A stretch of DNA of 64,000 nucleotides from positions 1,612,001-1,676,000 of the forward strand of contig NZ_CP061800.1 of assembly GCF_017377395.1 (NCBI RefSeq), read 5' to 3'. Of this stretch, positions 62,041-64,000 are shown in pieces. Every line of letters starts with the position of its first letter. Position 1 is the stretch's first letter. The notes under the pieces are model-generated. The model worked only from the letters and a program-made list of their open reading frames with translations. It was not told where the DNA came from and ran no database searches. The DNA comes from Desulfonema magnum. Its GTDB lineage: Bacteria > Desulfobacterota > Desulfobacteria > Desulfobacterales > 4be13. The position numbers were made by a program, and so were the translations under genes.

Positions 62041-62504
62041 GTTAAAAAATCTCCTTTGTTCATTTGACTAAAAATTACAAGAAAAACGCAAACCTGAGAG
62101 TAGGGACGAGATGTCCCATGTTCCCAAGTCTCGTGGGGACGGCATGTTTGTAGCAATGACATCCCTCCGTGTTTCCAAGCCGGATATGCCGCCCCTACGG
62201 GACTTTTCAGACATGCTCTGACTGAATGCTGTTATCACCTCCTTCATGTCTTAATCTTCTTTTCCCCACGAATTGGTTATAAGCGGGAATTATCGGCTCT
62301 CCAATTCCGCTACAAGGATTTCATATAAGAAAAGGATTGAAATCCGCATTCTTATCATCCTCTTTTTATACAAAATCCTTGTAGCGAAACAAATGCCGAT
62401 CCCCATCTACATGGATTAGTGATAAGCAAGGATTATATGCGGCAGGGGTGCAATAATCCTTGCTTATCGCTAATCCGTGTAGCGGGACACAATTCGTGTG
62501 GCAA
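62041..62504. repeat. Intergenic region with palindromes of three families
   Basis: The CGTGGGGACGGCATGTTTGTAG-type element is at about 62106-62210. A CTACAAGGATTTCATATAAG palindrome lies at 62309-62387 and a TCTACATGGATTAGTGATAAG palindrome at about 62402-62482. No gene is present. Confidence 0.85.
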
Positions 62505-62542
62505 CAAAAAAAGCCCGGCGACAAATTGCGGGGCTTTTTTTT
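62505..62542 (-). terminator. Rho-independent terminator after beta-helix relic
   Basis: AAAAAAAGCCCGGCG...TGCGGGGCTTTTTTT forms a hairpin with U-runs on both strands, the same as at 46254. It lies 39 bp after the relic end at 62581. Confidence 0.8.
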
Positions 62543-62580
62543 ACAAGTCCCTGAAGGACTAAAGTTATGTTGAACGTGCC

Positions 62581-62724
62581 TTATTCCTGATATTCATAAG
62601 CTCCGATATCAATGACATCTTCCCGGATTCTCGGTTTCCCCGCCAGATCGGTTGCGCCGATATCATCCGTAGTCGTGGCCGGATCGCCTGCGTTCATGCA
62701 GGGCGAGTCCGCCTGCAAAAATCA
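62581..62724 (-). pseudogene. 3' end of a lost parallel beta-helix protein (second copy)
   Basis: The frame SPCMNAGDPATTTDDIGATDLAGKPRIREDVIDIGAYEYQE ends at TAA 62581. INAGDP...IDIGAYEYQ is the classical end of choice-of-anchor beta-helix repeats. Upstream sequence stops the frame, so only the tail is left. It is the homologue of 46288-46455. Confidence 0.72.
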
Positions 62725-62764
62725 GCCAGCGGATGACCAGCCAGAAGGGCTCTGGATTTCCCCA

Positions 62765-62848
62765 CCATCTTCACGGATTAGTGATAAGCGAGGACTGCTG
62801 GCGACAGAATTTTATAAATCCTTGCTTATCACTAATCCATGTAGATGC
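62765..62848. repeat. TCTTCACGGATTAGTGATAAG palindrome
   Basis: Arms CACGGATTAGTGATAAGCGAGG and CCTTGCTTATCACTAATCCATG pair over a short loop. It is a member of the TCTACACGGATT family. Confidence 0.8.
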
Positions 62849-62890
62849 TGCCCCGTATGAAGGAGTACAATCCGTTCGGAGGAAAAAGAC

Positions 62891-62926
62891 AAAAAAAGCC
62901 CGGCAATGAATTGCAGGGCTTTCTTT
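62891..62926 (-). terminator. Rho-independent terminator after protease-dockerin gene
   Basis: AAAAAAAGCCCGGCAATGAATTGCAGGGCTTTCTTTC lies 64 bp after the dockerin gene end at 62990. The hairpin is GCCCGGCAA / TTGCAGGGC with a T-run on the minus strand. Confidence 0.78.
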
Positions 62927-62989
62927 CATAAGTCGATGTGAGAATAATAGCCATGCAGGATGGATAAAAAGTGGCAATGCCCGCCACAT

Positions 62990-64000
62990 TTACATGGCCG
63001 GATCATCCTCCTCAGTCAACTCACTCACACTCTGCAAGACATAAACAGCCTCTTCTATACCAATTCTTCTATCACCGTTCACATCCGCATCAACATAGAT
63101 ATCATCTTCATTCATTCCAGCTAAGGTTTTCAAGACCAATATGGCATCGCGCAGATCAATACTTCCGCTATCATCAATATCTGCCCCGACGACAGCAGCC
63201 TGAGTCAGTTCAACAGCTTGGAGGCCGTTCTCCGCTTCAGGAGATGAAATGCTAATTGTTCCTGTTCTTGCATCACCAAGATTTGATTCATAATAAATTG
63301 TTATTGTGCCATTGTCATCTCCTGAATTTCCGCTTACAATGTTTAACCAGGGGTCATCCGTGGTCGCGGTCCAACTCATCGAACCATCATTTCCGTTAGA
63401 AACATCAAGTTCTATATTACCGCTTGTTCCGGAAATGTTAATATTTATCTTATCCTCTGTTACGGAAATCCCCTCTTGAAATGGCGGTGAGATCATTAAC
63501 ATGGGTCTTGCTATTGTCGGAGGAATGATTGCCTTCACTTCCACAAAAACAGATGGTTCGTCAGAATCATTTGAAGATATGGTTATTGTCGCCATATCAT
63601 CCGGGAAAGGAACATCATTCCAATCTGCTACGGATACGCTTATTGTTTCCTGTCCGTCAGGCAAAATCGTCGGAAGTGTCTGAGGTGAAATTTCCAGCCA
63701 GGTTTTATCACATGAAATATTATTTATAACCAAGTCGTCGGTACCCGTATTTTTGATTATGATCTCCTCTGATTTACCTTCCAGATAGATTCCTGAAGCT
63801 GTTCCGGCATAACAACCGAATTTTACGTTATCGGTAACATCATTATAAGCAATACGAAAATAACCGCGTTCTCCCCAGCCTTCTCCCCAACTGTTTTTTG
63901 CCCTGAAACACTGTTGTTCATCATCATATCCCACGAGGAGAACCGCATGTCCGAATCCATAATCTCCTCCGGTATAATCATATATTCCACTGGTATAACT
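62990..64000 (-). CDS. Papain-family (C1A) protease with dockerin domain, partial (open at window end)
   Basis: The gene extends past the window. The visible N-terminal part has the catalytic His region FGHAVLLVGYDDEQ and the Asn region AKNSWGEGWGERGYFRI of C1A proteases; the Cys lies outside. Then come a BACON/Ig-like region (GTDDLVINNISCDKTWLEISP and MSWTATTDDPWLNIVS) and a C-terminal dockerin (GADIDDSGSIDLRDAILVLKTLAG and DADVNGDRRIGIEEAVYVLQSV). Likely secreted and surface-bound. The dockerin resembles that of the 46486 gene. Confidence 0.92.
   Translation of the reverse strand, partial: SYTSGIYDYTGGDYGFGHAVLLVGYDDEQQCFRAKNSWGEGWGERGYFRIAYNDVTDNVKFGCYAGTASGIYLEGKSEEIIIKNTGTDDLVINNISCDKTWLEISPQTLPTILPDGQETISVSVADWNDVPFPDDMATITISSNDSDEPSVFVEVKAIIPPTIARPMLMISPPFQEGISVTEDKININISGTSGNIELDVSNGNDGSMSWTATTDDPWLNIVSGNSGDDNGTITIYYESNLGDARTGTISISSPEAENGLQAVELTQAAVVGADIDDSGSIDLRDAILVLKTLAGMNEDDIYVDADVNGDRRIGIEEAVYVLQSVSELTEEDDPAM

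Overview
The window looks like chromosomal DNA of a Gram-negative, probably delta-proteobacterial sulfate reducer of the Desulfobacterales (Desulfonema-like or related filamentous or multicellular forms). This is inferred from the mix of very large signalling proteins, heptanucleotide repeats, CHAT and ECF-sigma genes, dockerin-type secreted proteins, small toxin-antitoxin genes and dense dispersed palindromes; there is no rRNA or other marker to prove it. The only RNA gene seen is a tRNA-Leu(UAA).

Region 1 (1-15.5 kb, all + strand) is a signalling locus. It holds a Ser/Thr kinase-ATPase-TPR protein split by an IS4-like element, a 1,469-residue FHA-GAF-PAS-GAF hybrid histidine kinase with two receivers and an HPt domain, a lipoprotein with a CsgG-like tail, an ECF-type sigma factor, a zinc-finger anti-sigma-like protein, and a membrane-anchored CHAT protease with a periplasmic CsgG-like tail. 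The last four are overlapping or closely spaced. The sigma/anti-sigma/CHAT arrangement is the best candidate for an undescribed system: a protease-gated transcription switch that recalls, but is not, the Craspase/CASP-sigma circuit of type III-E CRISPR.

Region 2 (15.5-29 kb) begins with two head-to-head tandem arrays (10 units of about 61-62 bp, then 10 of about 58 bp). It continues with nudC, a decayed nuclease fragment, tRNA-Leu, a frameshifted maf, a DHFR-like reductase, a GNAT acetyltransferase cut by an ISAzo13-like element, a DUF3754 membrane protein, two periplasmic solute-binding proteins, a zinc phospholipase C-like protein, a lipoprotein and a YggS-type PLP protein. Nested palindromic elements lie between them.

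Region 3 (29-46 kb) is mostly housekeeping or metabolic: a GH77 4-alpha-glucanotransferase, a CNNM/CorC-type transporter, an SRPBCC-epimerase fusion, a membrane protein, a metallophosphoesterase next to a kinase-DUF1566 fusion, an enoyl-CoA hydratase, a GAF-PilB/GspE ATPase, a frameshifted M48 protease and queH.

Region 4 (46-64 kb, nearly all - strand) is accessory. It holds dockerin-bearing secreted proteins, a long toxin-antitoxin-like island (TumE-like pair, two HNH/partner pairs, UPF0175, XRE, two DUF4258/YgiT pairs, a truncated PIN, DUF29, DUF433), a collagen-like S74 protein whose start codon has been cut off by an ISKra4-like element, a PEP-CTERM-like protein and a papain-family protease with a dockerin. 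Several dispersed palindromic repeat families crowd the gaps.

Three IS elements each interrupt a gene, and in each case removing the element plus one target duplication restores a continuous reading frame. Three other genes (maf, the M48 protease, one DUF4258 toxin) carry single frameshifts, two of them at homopolymers. The window therefore records active gene decay, or partly sequencing error at homopolymers.
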